Below the pieces are notes generated by a model, which was not told the DNA's origin, did not search any database, and worked only from the letters and a program-made list of their open reading frames with translations. Below are positions 7,999-17,477 of a stretch of DNA of 64,000 bases, in pieces. Position numbers and translations under genes: made by a program. Source of the stretch: J051 sp040289295. Its GTDB lineage: Bacteria; Armatimonadota; Fimbriimonadia; Fimbriimonadales; ATM1. Numbering within the stretch: position 1 is the stretch's first letter; the number at the start of each line of letters is the position of its first letter. The DNA is taken from assembly GCA_040289295.1 (NCBI GenBank), contig PSLA01000006.1:33774-97773 (forward strand). Direction: 5' to 3'.

Positions 7999-9029
7999 CT
8001 GCCTTTCCTCCTCAACACCGCCATGCTGTCTCCAAGGCTTAGGAAACGATACCGCATTTGGACGGCTTCCGTGTAAGCCTGCCGCACGTTTTCGATTCCT
8101 CCAAGGGCGGCTACAAGCATCAACATCGTCGTTCTGGGCATATGGAAGTTCGTAATCAGTCCATCCACGACCTTGAATTCATACCCGGGGCGGATGAAGA
8201 GGCGGGTCTCACCGCTCCCTGCCCGCACCGAGCGGCGCCCTATCGCAGCCGACTCCAACGTCCGCGTGGTCGTGGTGCCCACGGCGATTATCCTACCCGT
8301 CGCAGCCGCAACGGCATCGGCTGTCTCCGCCGGAACGGTGAAACTTTCACCGTGCATCTTGTGCTCCTCCGGGCGCTCCGCGCTGATCGGGCGAAACGTA
8401 TCGAGGCCGATGTCCAGCGTTATGTATGCTGTCCGCACGCCAGAACCTCGCAAGCGTGCCAGCATTTCGGGAGTGAAATGAAGACCCGCCGTCGGCGCAG
8501 CCGCGCTGCCTGGTGCCCGAGCAAACACCGTCTGGTACCGCTCCTCCTCCTGAAGAGGCGCCCGTATGTAGGGCGGCAGCGGCGTCTCGCCAGCCGACTC
8601 GATCCCTTCGTTCTCCGGAATCCGTAGAAGCCGCCGACCATCCGGCACGACCGCCACCACCTCCGCCTCGAAACGCTCTTCCAGCAGCAGCCGAGCGCCG
8701 GGTTTCAGCCGCCTGCCTGGTCTGCAGACGGCAAGGAACAGGTCCCCGTCTCCGCCCTGTGCACGCTTCTGCAGAAGCACCTCCACGATCGCCCCGCCCC
8801 CCAGCTTAACACCTTGTAGCCGCCTGGCGGTGACGCGTGCGTCGTTTAGCACCAAAAGGTCCCCTTCGCTGAGCAACTCCGGCAGATCGTAGAAGTGCAG
8901 ATGCCGAATAGCGCCGCCGTCCGGGTCAAGGAGCAAGAGGCGGCTATTATGCCTCGGCTCTACCGCTTCCTGGGCGATGAGTTCTTCCGGCAAATCGTAG
9001 TCCAGCCAATCAAAAGCGGCGTCGGCCAC
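7995..9029 (-). CDS. queA: S-adenosylmethionine:tRNA ribosyltransferase-isomerase
   Basis: QueA transfers and isomerises the ribosyl part of SAM onto preQ1-tRNA to give epoxyqueuosine, in the cytosol. Signatures visible are FDWLDYDLPEELIAQEAVEP, RHNSRLLLLDP, LLVLNDARVTARRL, APTAGLHFTPEML, THAYITLDIGLDTF-type text near residue 200 and NFHMPRTTMLMLVAAL. From the GTG at 9029 the length is 344 residues, the family norm; longer reading into the upstream gene gives an unrelated cysteine-rich leader. A CAGAAT sequence lies seven bases before this GTG. queE and queC are in the same window (37220-38613), so preQ0-to-queuosine genes are split between loci. Confidence 0.92.
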   Translation of the reverse strand: MADAAFDWLDYDLPEELIAQEAVEPRHNSRLLLLDPDGGAIRHLHFYDLPELLSEGDLLVLNDARVTARRLQGVKLGGGAIVEVLLQKRAQGGDGDLFLAVCRPGRRLKPGARLLLEERFEAEVVAVVPDGRRLLRIPENEGIESAGETPLPPYIRAPLQEEERYQTVFARAPGSAAAPTAGLHFTPEMLARLRGSGVRTAYITLDIGLDTFRPISAERPEEHKMHGESFTVPAETADAVAAATGRIIAVGTTTTRTLESAAIGRRSVRAGSGETRLFIRPGYEFKVVDGLITNFHMPRTTMLMLVAALGGIENVRQAYTEAVQMRYRFLSLGDSMAVLRRKGR

Positions 9030-9060
9030 AGGCGTTATTCTGTTCCGTTTGGAGCAAGCG

Positions 9061-10440
9061 TCAACCGGCGTGATGAAGGGCGGCACGCGCGGGCAGCTGC
9101 GGGCCGCGAAGCATGATGCGCACAATATACGTCGCCCAAAGCAACAGCCCCAGCAGCTCAACGAACCCGGTCACACCCATTGGAAGAAACGCCGTCTCTG
9201 CGAAGTCGGTCGCAATCTCCAGGCCAACCCGCGCCGCGTTGCCCACGTTGAGCAGCCAAAACGTCGCCCAAAGCGGCCGCTCGAGGGATGGCGGGACGTC
9301 GTTCATGCGAGCGACGACGTGCATCCCTACGCCAACGATCATCTGGCTGATGAAACCCACCGTGATCGCGTGTCGAATCGCACCCGAGTACGCGTGAGAG
9401 AACGGTTCGCCAATAAGCGCGATATGCGCGGGCTCCAAAGCCGCAAGCACCGCCCCGATGACCAGCCAACCGAAAGCTGCGCGAATGAATTTCTGCGACG
9501 AGAAACGTTCCGCCAACGGCTCGAACATTCTAGACGACGCAACGAGCGAAATCGCACCCGCGAGCAACAAGACACTGCCTGTGTGATATAAAACTCTCGA
9601 ATCAGCGCCTAGGTCGTTGTCGAAGGCATGCACCCACCCGCCCATCCGCAGGAGCAGCCCGCCGTTCCAAAGGACGTAACCCAGAAGGCCAAGCCTCTTC
9701 GACGCCCGCCGCGCACCGAAGCAAGAGTTCATCTTCACGAGCGCGACGCCGAAGATCATCATCGTCACGAAGCCCAAGAACTGCGCTTCGCGATAGGGCG
9801 GAAACCACTTAGCCACGAACAGAATCCCTTGTCTGCCTTCCTCATGAGAACCGGCAAACATGAACGGCTCAGCGAATGCAAGAGCCACGAACCACGTCAG
9901 TGCCGTGAACACGAGCAGCGTCTGCCAAACCACACCGTTTCCAGTCCGGTGCCGTGTGTATCCAATGTTAAAGATGAACAGCACCACCGCCGCAGCCTGG
10001 GCGATGCAGGAAGCCACGCCAACTGGTATCCAAACGGAGCGGTCCACCGCAGTCAGCGGCTCGGCGACGAAGCGAACTGCAATCCCCGCCCCCATCAGGA
10101 TCAGCGAGGCATACGCGAGGCGATGGAACAGCTTGACTTTGGCTTGAGACGGCGCATGCTGCTGTAACGCAAAGCCCATCACGAAGAATCCAACCCAACC
10201 GTACAGCTGTGAGTTTGCGTGCGCCAGGATATAGGGCATCCAGCCGCCTGTCGTATAAGAGGCATTGAACGCAATGCCCGCAAGCGCCACAGCGCCAAGC
10301 AGGCAGCCCGCAGTCAACACCGTGAACACACCCGCGAGAAAGAAGGGGCGATAGACGTTGACGGTCGCTCTCGCATCGGGAGAAGGGCGACTGACCCGGT
10401 TTGGCAGGATGCGCAGTTGCCGCCTTTGGGTTGTACTCAT
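9061..10440 (-). CDS. NnrS-like polytopic membrane protein
   Basis: About twelve membrane helices in 459 residues. Repeated histidine-containing helices (YILAHANSQLYGWVGFFVMGF, IRHAITVGFISQMIVGVGMH) and the opening RPFFLAGVFTVLTAGCLLG resemble the NnrS family and the haem-copper oxidase subunit I fold. NnrS proteins are haem- and copper-containing membrane proteins linked to nitric-oxide stress. The resemblance is to architecture and scattered motifs, so the name is tentative. ATG 10440 is chosen because CATAAT ends six bases before it. It has no obvious operon partner; queA starts 32 bases downstream. Confidence 0.5.
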   Translation of the reverse strand: MSTTQRRQLRILPNRVSRPSPDARATVNVYRPFFLAGVFTVLTAGCLLGAVALAGIAFNASYTTGGWMPYILAHANSQLYGWVGFFVMGFALQQHAPSQAKVKLFHRLAYASLILMGAGIAVRFVAEPLTAVDRSVWIPVGVASCIAQAAAVVLFIFNIGYTRHRTGNGVVWQTLLVFTALTWFVALAFAEPFMFAGSHEEGRQGILFVAKWFPPYREAQFLGFVTMMIFGVALVKMNSCFGARRASKRLGLLGYVLWNGGLLLRMGGWVHAFDNDLGADSRVLYHTGSVLLLAGAISLVASSRMFEPLAERFSSQKFIRAAFGWLVIGAVLAALEPAHIALIGEPFSHAYSGAIRHAITVGFISQMIVGVGMHVVARMNDVPPSLERPLWATFWLLNVGNAARVGLEIATDFAETAFLPMGVTGFVELLGLLLWATYIVRIMLRGPQLPARAALHHAG

Positions 10441-10446
10441 GGCTTG

Positions 10447-10452
10447 ATTATG
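10447..10452 (-). promoter_or_regulatory. Leaderless -10 box for the NnrS-like gene
   Basis: On the minus strand CATAAT is followed by six bases and the ATG at 10440, the same geometry as at 1086, 41865, 41910, 44954, 49208 and 61606. Confidence 0.5.
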
Positions 10453-10500
10453 ACACGCGCAACCAGACGGCGCCATGACGGATGTCATAGCCCTGCCCGG

Positions 10501-11946
10501 TCACACCTTCTGGCTCTTCCACTTCCCCGTGCGGAACAGCCAGATCATCGCGGCGCCGTGGACCGCCTGCGTCGCCGACATCACCCACCACGCGCCGGCG
10601 GAGTCGAACCCGAGCGCGACCGCGAACAGCCACACCGCGGGAACGCGAACGAACCACGAGGTGATGAGCGCCATCCACATCGGGCGAATCGAGTCGCCTG
10701 CTCCCTGATGCGCACCGGTCAACACGACCGCTATCGCGAACAGCGGCTCGGTGATCGCGATGATTCGTAGGAACGAGGTGGCCAGCGCCATCTGCGTCGC
10801 ATCGTCCACAAACCACGCCGACAGTTGCGGCGCAAACACGAGGAATAGCACAGAAACGAACACCGTGAACAGCGTCGCTTGATGCGTGGCGCACCAAGCC
10901 AGGCGCTCTGCCCGCTCGGGCTTCTTCGCCCCCAACGACTGGCCCACGAGCGCGGACGCCGCCATCATGTAGCCAAACGCAGGCATGAAGGCGATTCCCT
11001 CCATCGAGAACCCCACGCGCATAGCGCCGAGCGCCGTCTCGCCTTCGAGGGTGTACTTCAGCGCAGCGGAGAAGGCGAACAGGCTGGTTACGCGAATGAA
11101 CGATGACATTGACGCAGGCACTGCAATGCGAATGATGCGTCGCGCCCAGTCGAGCGACGGCGTCTCAATTCGATAGAGCGCTCCCAACTTCGTCCTGCCG
11201 GCGACCGGAAGGTACACCAGCGCCGAAAAGTACGCGCTGATCGAGAACGCGATCCCCGCACCCGCGATGCCCAAGTCCGCGCCTGGAACCATAAGCGTCC
11301 CTCGAACAATGTTCCACCCGAATATGCTGAACGAGTACGGCAGCTGGCGCGTCGGAAACATCAGCAAATAGTTCAGAGCGATGTGCAGAAGAATCTGAAC
11401 TCCTGAAACAACCATCGGCGTTCGCGTGTCCCCCACAGCGCGCAAGCAGGCTGCCACCGTGCTTAACACAAAGACCGCCGGCATGCCGATGATCACAGGA
11501 TGAATGTACCGCAGCATCTCCTGGTACGCTGGGCCACCAGGCTTAACGAGGATGCTCGCTGCAACCGGTGCGAGTAGCACCGCAACACCAGAAGAGATCA
11601 GCCCCAACGCGATGCTAAGCGAAACGCTCTGCCTCGCCGCCTTCACCATGTTCACAGTGTCGTCCGCGCCATAGAAGCGACTCACGACCGCGGTCGCCGC
11701 TGTTCCTAATGCAAAAGCAATGCTAAAAAACAGAAATGTGATGTTGATCGCTGCGCCCGAGGCGGTTAGCGATGCGGGACCAAGCGACCCAACGAACTTG
11801 CTGTCCAGAAGGCTGTTGACCACCTGAAGGGAATTCAGCGCAATCACCGGCCACGCCAGATCCCACACCGTCCAGTGGTCGGCGAATCTGCCTGTTTGCT
11901 CCTTCGCCGGTGACTCTGTCTTTAGCGCGGCGTTACGGGAGGACAA
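10501..11946 (-). CDS. MATE-family multidrug/cation antiporter
   Basis: A full-length MATE transporter (481 residues, twelve predicted helices in two related halves). The first half has AWPVIALNSLQVVNSLLDSK and ALGTAATAVVSRFYGA; the second has AVPASMSSFIRV, MMAASALVGQSLGAKKPERAE and LTGAHQGAGDSIRP. MATE proteins export drugs or metabolites in exchange for Na+ or H+. The start is a TTG at 11946 that overlaps the pepP stop; no ATG or GTG is closer, so it probably follows pepP in the operon. The substrate cannot be inferred. Confidence 0.9.
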   Translation of the reverse strand: MSSRNAALKTESPAKEQTGRFADHWTVWDLAWPVIALNSLQVVNSLLDSKFVGSLGPASLTASGAAINITFLFFSIAFALGTAATAVVSRFYGADDTVNMVKAARQSVSLSIALGLISSGVAVLLAPVAASILVKPGGPAYQEMLRYIHPVIIGMPAVFVLSTVAACLRAVGDTRTPMVVSGVQILLHIALNYLLMFPTRQLPYSFSIFGWNIVRGTLMVPGADLGIAGAGIAFSISAYFSALVYLPVAGRTKLGALYRIETPSLDWARRIIRIAVPASMSSFIRVTSLFAFSAALKYTLEGETALGAMRVGFSMEGIAFMPAFGYMMAASALVGQSLGAKKPERAERLAWCATHQATLFTVFVSVLFLVFAPQLSAWFVDDATQMALATSFLRIIAITEPLFAIAVVLTGAHQGAGDSIRPMWMALITSWFVRVPAVWLFAVALGFDSAGAWWVMSATQAVHGAAMIWLFRTGKWKSQKV

Positions 11947-13006
11947 GCAACTCCTTGGGGCTTTTCGTCAGGACTTCGCAGCCATCTGCCGTGACTAAAA
12001 CATCATCCTCAATTCGGACCCCACCGAAACCGGGAATGTATACGCCTGGCTCAACCGTCCATACCTGGCCCTCTTCGAGAACATCCTCGCTCGAGGGCGA
12101 CATCCGACCGACGTCGTGCACTTCCGAACCCAAGCCATGACCGAGCCCATGGCCAAAGTACTTGTCGAGACTCTTCTCCGCGAGCGCCGCCCTCGCTATG
12201 GCGTCAACATCCCGCGCTGGCACGCCTGGGCGGATGGCTTCGAGCGCGCGGAGTTGCGCATCCAGAACCGCGTCATACACCTCGCGCTGGCGGTCATCGG
12301 CTCTTGAGACAACGACGGTGCGGGTCAAGTCGCTGCAGTAGCCATCCACGCGCGCGCCAAAGTCCATCGTGACGAAGTCGCCCTCTCGAAGCTTGCGCTC
12401 GCTCGGAGTGCCGTGTGGGCGCGAGGTCCGCTCCCCGCTCACGGCGATCGTCTCGAACGCGACCTTTGCCATCTGCCGGCGAACATAAAAGTCAATCTCC
12501 ATCGCAATGTCGTACTCCGAAACTCCCGTCCGCATTAAGCGCAAAACGTGAGCGAAACATGCGTCAGCAATGCCGCACGCCGCTCTAATCTTCTCAATCT
12601 CCTCAGCTGTCTTCACGCGTCGCAACGGATCGATCACGCCTTCCAGAGGCACAAGAGATACTCCTTCGATCGCCTCAGCCAGCTGCCGGTGAGTGGCGAA
12701 CGTCATGTGCTCCGCCTCAAAGCCCAGGGTCTTGATGCTTAGCCGCCGCACCTGCTCGGCGACCGCTTGCGCCCACGTCGTCGGGTTCGCATACACGCTC
12801 ACGGGCAGCGCCTTCACTTCCTCGTGCGCTTGCTCGTGGTACCGCGAGTCAGTAATAAACACACCTTGCGAATCCGTGAGGATCACATATCCGCTGCTTC
12901 CGCTAAAGCCGGTCAGGTATGCGACGTTCCGCATCTGCGTAACAAGCAATGCGGGAGCGCCTTGCTCCCGCATCTTCCCACGCACAATGTCGATTCTCTC
13001 TTCCAT
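11933..13006 (-). CDS. pepP: Xaa-Pro aminopeptidase (M24 family)
   Basis: A two-domain M24 metallopeptidase of 357 residues. The creatinase-like N-domain (about 1-125) is followed by the pita-bread catalytic domain with all five metal ligands visible: the two aspartates in DFGARVDGYCSDLTRT, the histidine in FGHGLGHGLGSEVHD, and the glutamates in WTVEPGVYI and GVRIEDDVLVT. It removes N-terminal residues preceding proline. The gene lies 8 bases after the aroQ stop and overlaps the MATE start, a pairing of aroQ with a pepP-type gene that is common in bacteria. Confidence 0.92.
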   Translation of the reverse strand: MEERIDIVRGKMREQGAPALLVTQMRNVAYLTGFSGSSGYVILTDSQGVFITDSRYHEQAHEEVKALPVSVYANPTTWAQAVAEQVRRLSIKTLGFEAEHMTFATHRQLAEAIEGVSLVPLEGVIDPLRRVKTAEEIEKIRAACGIADACFAHVLRLMRTGVSEYDIAMEIDFYVRRQMAKVAFETIAVSGERTSRPHGTPSERKLREGDFVTMDFGARVDGYCSDLTRTVVVSRADDRQREVYDAVLDAQLRALEAIRPGVPARDVDAIARAALAEKSLDKYFGHGLGHGLGSEVHDVGRMSPSSEDVLEEGQVWTVEPGVYIPGFGGVRIEDDVLVTADGCEVLTKSPKELLVLP

Positions 13007-13014
13007 CTTCTAAC

Positions 13015-13467
13015 TCACAACTGCGCCTCGATAAGGGCACTTACCCCTTCAAGCGCAAGCAGGTAGCCAGCGACGCCCAGGCCTGAGATGACCCCCTGAC
13101 ATGCTCCTGAAACGATAGACGTCTGCCGAAACTCCTCACGCGCGGAAATGTTGCTGATATGCACCTCGATGCAAGGAATCCTAACCGCCGCGATTGCATC
13201 ACGCAACGCGACCGACGTATGCGCAAGTCCTCCAGGGTTGATAACCATTCCCGACGCCCACTCGCGATGTTCGTGAATCGCGTCAATCAGCGCGCCCTCG
13301 TGATTCGACTGCAGAATCCGCACCTCGATGCGCAACTCATTCGCTCGCTTGGCAATCATCTCGTCCACTGCAGCGAGCGTTGACGCGCCATAGATGTCGA
13401 CCTCGCGGAAGCCCAACAGGTTCATGTTCGGACCATGCAGCACCAAAACGTTTCTTCGCTCAGCCAT
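13015..13467 (-). CDS. aroQ: Type II 3-dehydroquinate dehydratase
   Basis: The 150-residue protein catalyses the third step of the shikimate pathway. Family signatures are VLVLHGPNMNLLGFRE, the catalytic tyrosine in VDIYGASTL, QSNHEGALID, VINPGGLAHTSVALRDAI and EVHISNISAREEFR. The length is the family norm for the dodecameric type II enzyme. It starts at ATG 13467, overlapping the Trm112-like gene by 8 bases, and is followed by pepP. Confidence 0.96.
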   Translation of the reverse strand: MAERRNVLVLHGPNMNLLGFREVDIYGASTLAAVDEMIAKRANELRIEVRILQSNHEGALIDAIHEHREWASGMVINPGGLAHTSVALRDAIAAVRIPCIEVHISNISAREEFRQTSIVSGACQGVISGLGVAGYLLALEGVSALIEAQL

Positions 13468-13699
13468 CGCTTTGTCTCTCGCCTTCTTGTCTCTCGCCGT
13501 CCTCTTCCCTCTGCCCCTTCAGAGCCTCGTCCATCGGAACTGCGCACTCCGGCAGCATCTGCGGGATGCCGTCGAGCACCGGGTAGCCGTAACCGCACTC
13601 GGTGCATACCAGAAACTCCCCAACCTGCTTCACCGGAGGACGGGACGAACAACGTGGACACGCCAGAACTTCCAACAGCAGGTCGTCAACCACGACCAC
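13460..13699 (-). CDS. Trm112/UPF0434-family small zinc-finger protein
   Basis: A 79-residue protein with the Trm112 pattern LLLEVLACPRC then VCTECGYGYPVLDGIPQMLPE. The two CxxC pairs should bind one zinc ion, and the PVxDGIPxML segment is diagnostic. Bacterial members are small proteins that partner or regulate enzymes such as methyltransferases or glycosyltransferases. The C-terminal 20 residues are charged and repetitive. GTG 13699 is the start; it lies inside the end of the upstream glycosyltransferase, so the genes overlap by 14 bases. Confidence 0.8.
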   Translation of the reverse strand: MVVVDDLLLEVLACPRCSSRPPVKQVGEFLVCTECGYGYPVLDGIPQMLPECAVPMDEALKGQREEDGERQEGERQSDG

Positions 13700-14792
13700 A
13701 CACCTCGCGGTACACCTCGAGCGTGCGCTCCGCAGCCGCTTCCCAAGTGAATTGCTTGGCTCGTTGCAAACCCCGCTCACGCATGCGAGCCAGCATACTC
13801 GAATCTTGAAGCAGGGAGGCAATGCGGTTCGCCCAAATCGCAGGGTCTAGCCGCCCCTCGAGAATACCCGCCTCCCCAACCACCTCCGGCAACGCGCCGC
13901 CTGCAGATGAAAACACAGGCGTACCGCATGCCATCGCCTCTACGACCGGCAACCCGAACCCCTCGTAGTGGCTCGGGCAGAGGTAAAGGTCGGCAGCCGA
14001 GTACAGCGCGGGCATATCCTCGTCGGCAACGTAACCGGTGAACTGCACACGTCTCCGCGACCCACTCTCCCATTCCTCCATCCCCCAGCCGCGCTTGCCG
14101 GTTACAACAAGCCGATGAGGCACCGCCGCAGGCAGCCGCTCGGCAGCCTCGATGGCAAGCGCCATGTTCTTCCTCGGCCAGCGCGTGCCTACGGTTAGAA
14201 TATAGGGGGGGGCCACGCCGTACTGCCGCAACCGGGCCAGCGCCTCCTCCAGCGGAACCGGCCTGAATCGCTCATCCACGCCGTTCCACGTAACGACAAC
14301 CTTCTCCTCCGGCACGCCGAGCAGCCGGACGATGTCCCGCTTGCTCGTTTCGCTCACGGTGATGACCCTCTTCGCTCGCCGAGCCGAGCCTGGAACCAAC
14401 CGCGACAACAGAAACCGATCTCGCGGGCGGAACCACTCCGGCCCGATCAAGAAGCTCACGTCGTGAATTGTTGTGATGCCGCCGGGAGCCAGCGGGCTGA
14501 GCGTGTACTGCGTGTGAAACGCCCGGGCGGCGAGCCGCCGTGCTGCGAGGGGCATCCGAACCTGATTAAAATACCGGTTTTGCCGACCGCAAAGCCTCAC
14601 CCATCGCGCCCACCCCGGCAACGCTGGCAGACAGTCAGGTAAATCCGAGTTGCTCAAAAGCGCCAGCCGGAGGCCCCGATTTCTTGCGAGCATCGCGCGC
14701 ACAAGCCCTGTCCAGTACGCGGAATCCCCTGTGTTCTCACCCCCAACGAGGGTGCAATCCACCGCGACAAGAGGAAGCGCAGAACGGGACAT
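13686..14792 (-). CDS. GT4-family glycosyltransferase
   Basis: A 368-residue GT-B glycosyltransferase. The donor domain contains ILTVGTRWPRKNMALAIEA, FTGYVADEDMPALYSAADLY and the signature CPSHYEGFGLPVVEAMACGTPV. The middle has TTIHDVSFLIGPEW and ITVSETSKRDIVRLLGV. Such enzymes decorate polysaccharide or LPS; the substrate is unknown. It heads the run to Trm112, aroQ and pepP. Upstream is a divergent gene at 14849, so the intervening bases 14793-14848 hold both promoters. Confidence 0.85.
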   Translation of the reverse strand: MSRSALPLVAVDCTLVGGENTGDSAYWTGLVRAMLARNRGLRLALLSNSDLPDCLPALPGWARWVRLCGRQNRYFNQVRMPLAARRLAARAFHTQYTLSPLAPGGITTIHDVSFLIGPEWFRPRDRFLLSRLVPGSARRAKRVITVSETSKRDIVRLLGVPEEKVVVTWNGVDERFRPVPLEEALARLRQYGVAPPYILTVGTRWPRKNMALAIEAAERLPAAVPHRLVVTGKRGWGMEEWESGSRRRVQFTGYVADEDMPALYSAADLYLCPSHYEGFGLPVVEAMACGTPVFSSAGGALPEVVGEAGILEGRLDPAIWANRIASLLQDSSMLARMRERGLQRAKQFTWEAAAERTLEVYREVCGRG

Positions 14793-14848
14793 TGGGCGTA
14801 TGTGCTATTGTGGCTCCACGCAGTTTGTGGAACCGCAGGAGTTAGGCG

Positions 14849-15217
14849 ATGAAGCGCTCGAACGCAATCATTTTGGGCACGATATTAGTCTTCTTGATCG
14901 GCGTTGTCTTGTTCATGCAGACCGCCAATGATCCGTTTGCCAACCAACCTCAGCAGAGCCAGGAGCTCACGGGGCCTGAAAAGAAAGCCTCCCAGAACGA
15001 AGCAGGCACACTGTCACCCGATAAGATTACGAGTGCAAAGAAGAGCGTCACGGCTGACGAACTGGCGAACACCATGACCGACCCGGCCGCGAACCAGCAA
15101 GGTAAGGCGATTCCCTCCGCCCCGCACCGGGAGAAGTTTCAGGGAGCCAACACCCAATCCGTCGAACCGGCCAGCCGCTGGTACGACCAGAATCGGAAAG
15201 CCGGCGACTCCAAGTAA
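14849..15217 (+). CDS. Small membrane-anchored hypothetical protein
   Basis: 122 residues. A short basic start and one helix (NAIILGTILVFLIGVVLFMQ, about 5-25) are followed by a hydrophilic tail rich in Q, K, S and A with no recognisable fold. The start at ATG 14849 has AGGAG 8 bases upstream. It probably resides in the periplasm anchored by the N-terminal helix. It precedes the FtsK gene by 85 bases, but a TATACT box between them suggests separate transcription. I do not recognise a family. Confidence 0.7.
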   Translation: MKRSNAIILGTILVFLIGVVLFMQTANDPFANQPQQSQELTGPEKKASQNEAGTLSPDKITSAKKSVTADELANTMTDPAANQQGKAIPSAPHREKFQGANTQSVEPASRWYDQNRKAGDSK

Positions 15218-15245
15218 GCCTAGCTCCTTCCCTCGAGCGGTGGGA

Positions 15246-15251
15246 TATACT
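15246..15251 (+). promoter_or_regulatory. -10 box for the FtsK/SpoIIIE gene
   Basis: TATACT in the gap between 15217 and 15303. Transcription from here would leave a leader of roughly 45 bases before ATG 15303. Confidence 0.35.
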
Positions 15252-15302
15252 GCAGCGTAGGTCGAGCCGCGTCACGGAGGATGCGGTGCGCCCGGCACAC
15301 GG

Positions 15303-17477
15303 ATGAGGATGAGGGCTGCTCGCCGTAAGGGTCTGCATGGTAGCCACTGGCGAACCGACGCCGGCGGCGTGTTGCTTGTCGCGGCGTCGTTATTCCTCCT
15401 GCTAAGCCTTCTTCTGCCCGACACCGGCGTCCTCGGCGGCACGATCGCGACGTTGCTTCGCGGACTGTTTGGCGCGGGGGCGTGGGTCTGCCCGCTCTTG
15501 CCCGCCGTTGCCGGAACAGCGATGATCTTCGGCAGCAGGCCAATCCGCGCGGACCAGGTCACTCTCGGGCTTACCCTCGTGTACCTTTCCGCTCTGGGAT
15601 TCCTCGCCAGGCCGTCGCCCGAAGGGGACTTCCTCGACCCGTTTGTTGTGGCGCAAACCGGTGGCTACGTCGGCGCGGTTACTGCGACGGTGTTCCGGTT
15701 CTTGTTGGGCAGCGCGATGGGCGTCGGTTTGGGCGCCACCGCAACGGTGGGCGCAATCCTCTGCATCAACACGCCCGTCCGCGCCGCCGCCGAGTCGGTC
15801 TCCAACTGCCTCGCCCTCCTGCGAGAGAGGCGGAAGGAGCGCGAGCGCCTCAAGCGCCGCAGGCCGGCCCGCGCAGTTGTGCGCATGCCCTCCGAGCAAA
15901 GTGAAGAGGGAGAAGAACAGTCGGTTCCGGCGCCAATCGTAGTTACCGAACCTAATGAGAACCGCGGAACGCGAAGGCGTGAGACCGCCAGTAGCCCTGA
16001 AGAACCTCAGCCCGCGCCCATCGCGGTGGAGCAGCCGACGCCGAAGGAGGGCTACGAACTGCCACCCCTCGCCCTGCTCACCGAGCCGCTCGACCGCAAC
16101 CCGAAGCGGAACCAGAGCGAACTACAGAAAAACCGCGAAATCCTCGAAAGCACTCTTGAAGAGTTCGGCATCGAGGCGGAGGTTGTAGAGTTTGCGCATG
16201 GACCGACGCTGACGCGGTACGAAATCGTCCTCGGGCCTGGCGTTCGCGTCTCGCGCATCAAGTCGCTTGCCGACAACATCGCAATGAGCCTTGCCGCGCA
16301 CCACGTCCGCGTCGAAGCGCCGATACCGGGCAAGGCAGCGATCGGCATCGAGGTGCCGAACGCCGTGCGGTCGCTCGTCACGCTACGTGAGATCGCCGAG
16401 AACGACTCTTTCCTCAATCACCAGAGCAAACTTGCGGTATGCCTCGGCAAGGATGTCGCGGGGCAGAACGTGTACGCGGACCTGACCCAAATGCCGCACC
16501 TGCTCATCGGAGGCGCGACGAACAGCGGCAAGTCCATCGCCCTCGCGACGCTCATAACCAGTCTGCTGATGCGGAACACGCCTAAGGACTTACGCCTGGT
16601 GCTGCTTGACCCGAAGCGCGTGGAGCTCACGCTGTTCGACGGTATTCCGCACCTGATGTGTCCCGTCGTCAAGGACGTGGAGGTTATGGCGGCGACCTTG
16701 CGCCTCGTTTGGAAGGAGATGGATGACCGATACGACCTGCTCTCCGAAGCCGGCACGCGCAACATTGACGCATACAATAAGAAGGTCTCCTTCGCCGAGC
16801 GCCTGCCATACATCGTCGTGGTGATTGACGAGCTCGCGGACCTGATGATCCAAGCCACCAACGACGTCGAAGCCTCCATCTGTCGTTTGGCGCAACTTGC
16901 GCGCGCCACGGGCATTCATCTCGTCATTGCAACGCAGCGCCCGTCGGTAGACGTGATCACCGGAACGATCAAAGCGAACGTGTCGAGCCGAATCGCCTTC
17001 GCAGTATCATCGCAGGTGGACTCGAGGACCATTCTCGATTGCGGCGGCGCAGAGAACCTCATCGGCAAAGGCGACATGCTGTTCCTGCCTATTGGCGCGG
17101 CGAAGCCGCAGCGCATCCAAGGGTGCTACGTGTCGGAAGCCGAAATCCACGCGGTCTGCGAGCACTGGAGAAAACAGGCGAAGCCGCACTATTCCATGGA
17201 CCCGGTCGCCGCCGTTGCCGAGCGGCAAGAAGCGCGGTTCGGAGAGCACGCTGCGAACGACGACCCGCTCTACGCCGAAGCCGTGCGCTGGGTGGTCGAT
17301 CGCGGCGAGGCAAGCACCTCCATGCTGCAAAGGCGGTTCAAGATCGGGTTCCAACGAGCTTCGCGGCTGCTCGATACGATGGAAGAGCACGGCGTCGTCG
17401 GCCCGCGCGACGGCCCACGCCCACGCGAAGTGCTAATCACCCCCCTGGAGGCAGACGAGCTCCTGGGCGGCGGGTAG
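15303..17477 (+). CDS. ftsK: DNA translocase FtsK/SpoIIIE
   Basis: The 724-residue protein pumps chromosomal DNA through the closing septum. It has four N-terminal membrane helices (about 20-160), a charged linker (about 165-265), the alpha/beta RecA-like motor and a C-terminal winged-helix gamma domain. Motor motifs are the Walker A GGATNSGKS, LVLLDPKRVELTLFDGIPH, the Walker B VVVIDELADLM and HLVIATQRPSVDVITG. The gamma domain (about 655-715) reads MLQRRFKIGFQRASRLLDTM. ATG 15303 and ATG 15309 are both possible starts. It converges on the cobalamin operon. Confidence 0.95.
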   Translation: MRMRAARRKGLHGSHWRTDAGGVLLVAASLFLLLSLLLPDTGVLGGTIATLLRGLFGAGAWVCPLLPAVAGTAMIFGSRPIRADQVTLGLTLVYLSALGFLARPSPEGDFLDPFVVAQTGGYVGAVTATVFRFLLGSAMGVGLGATATVGAILCINTPVRAAAESVSNCLALLRERRKERERLKRRRPARAVVRMPSEQSEEGEEQSVPAPIVVTEPNENRGTRRRETASSPEEPQPAPIAVEQPTPKEGYELPPLALLTEPLDRNPKRNQSELQKNREILESTLEEFGIEAEVVEFAHGPTLTRYEIVLGPGVRVSRIKSLADNIAMSLAAHHVRVEAPIPGKAAIGIEVPNAVRSLVTLREIAENDSFLNHQSKLAVCLGKDVAGQNVYADLTQMPHLLIGGATNSGKSIALATLITSLLMRNTPKDLRLVLLDPKRVELTLFDGIPHLMCPVVKDVEVMAATLRLVWKEMDDRYDLLSEAGTRNIDAYNKKVSFAERLPYIVVVIDELADLMIQATNDVEASICRLAQLARATGIHLVIATQRPSVDVITGTIKANVSSRIAFAVSSQVDSRTILDCGGAENLIGKGDMLFLPIGAAKPQRIQGCYVSEAEIHAVCEHWRKQAKPHYSMDPVAAVAERQEARFGEHAANDDPLYAEAVRWVVDRGEASTSMLQRRFKIGFQRASRLLDTMEEHGVVGPRDGPRPREVLITPLEADELLGGG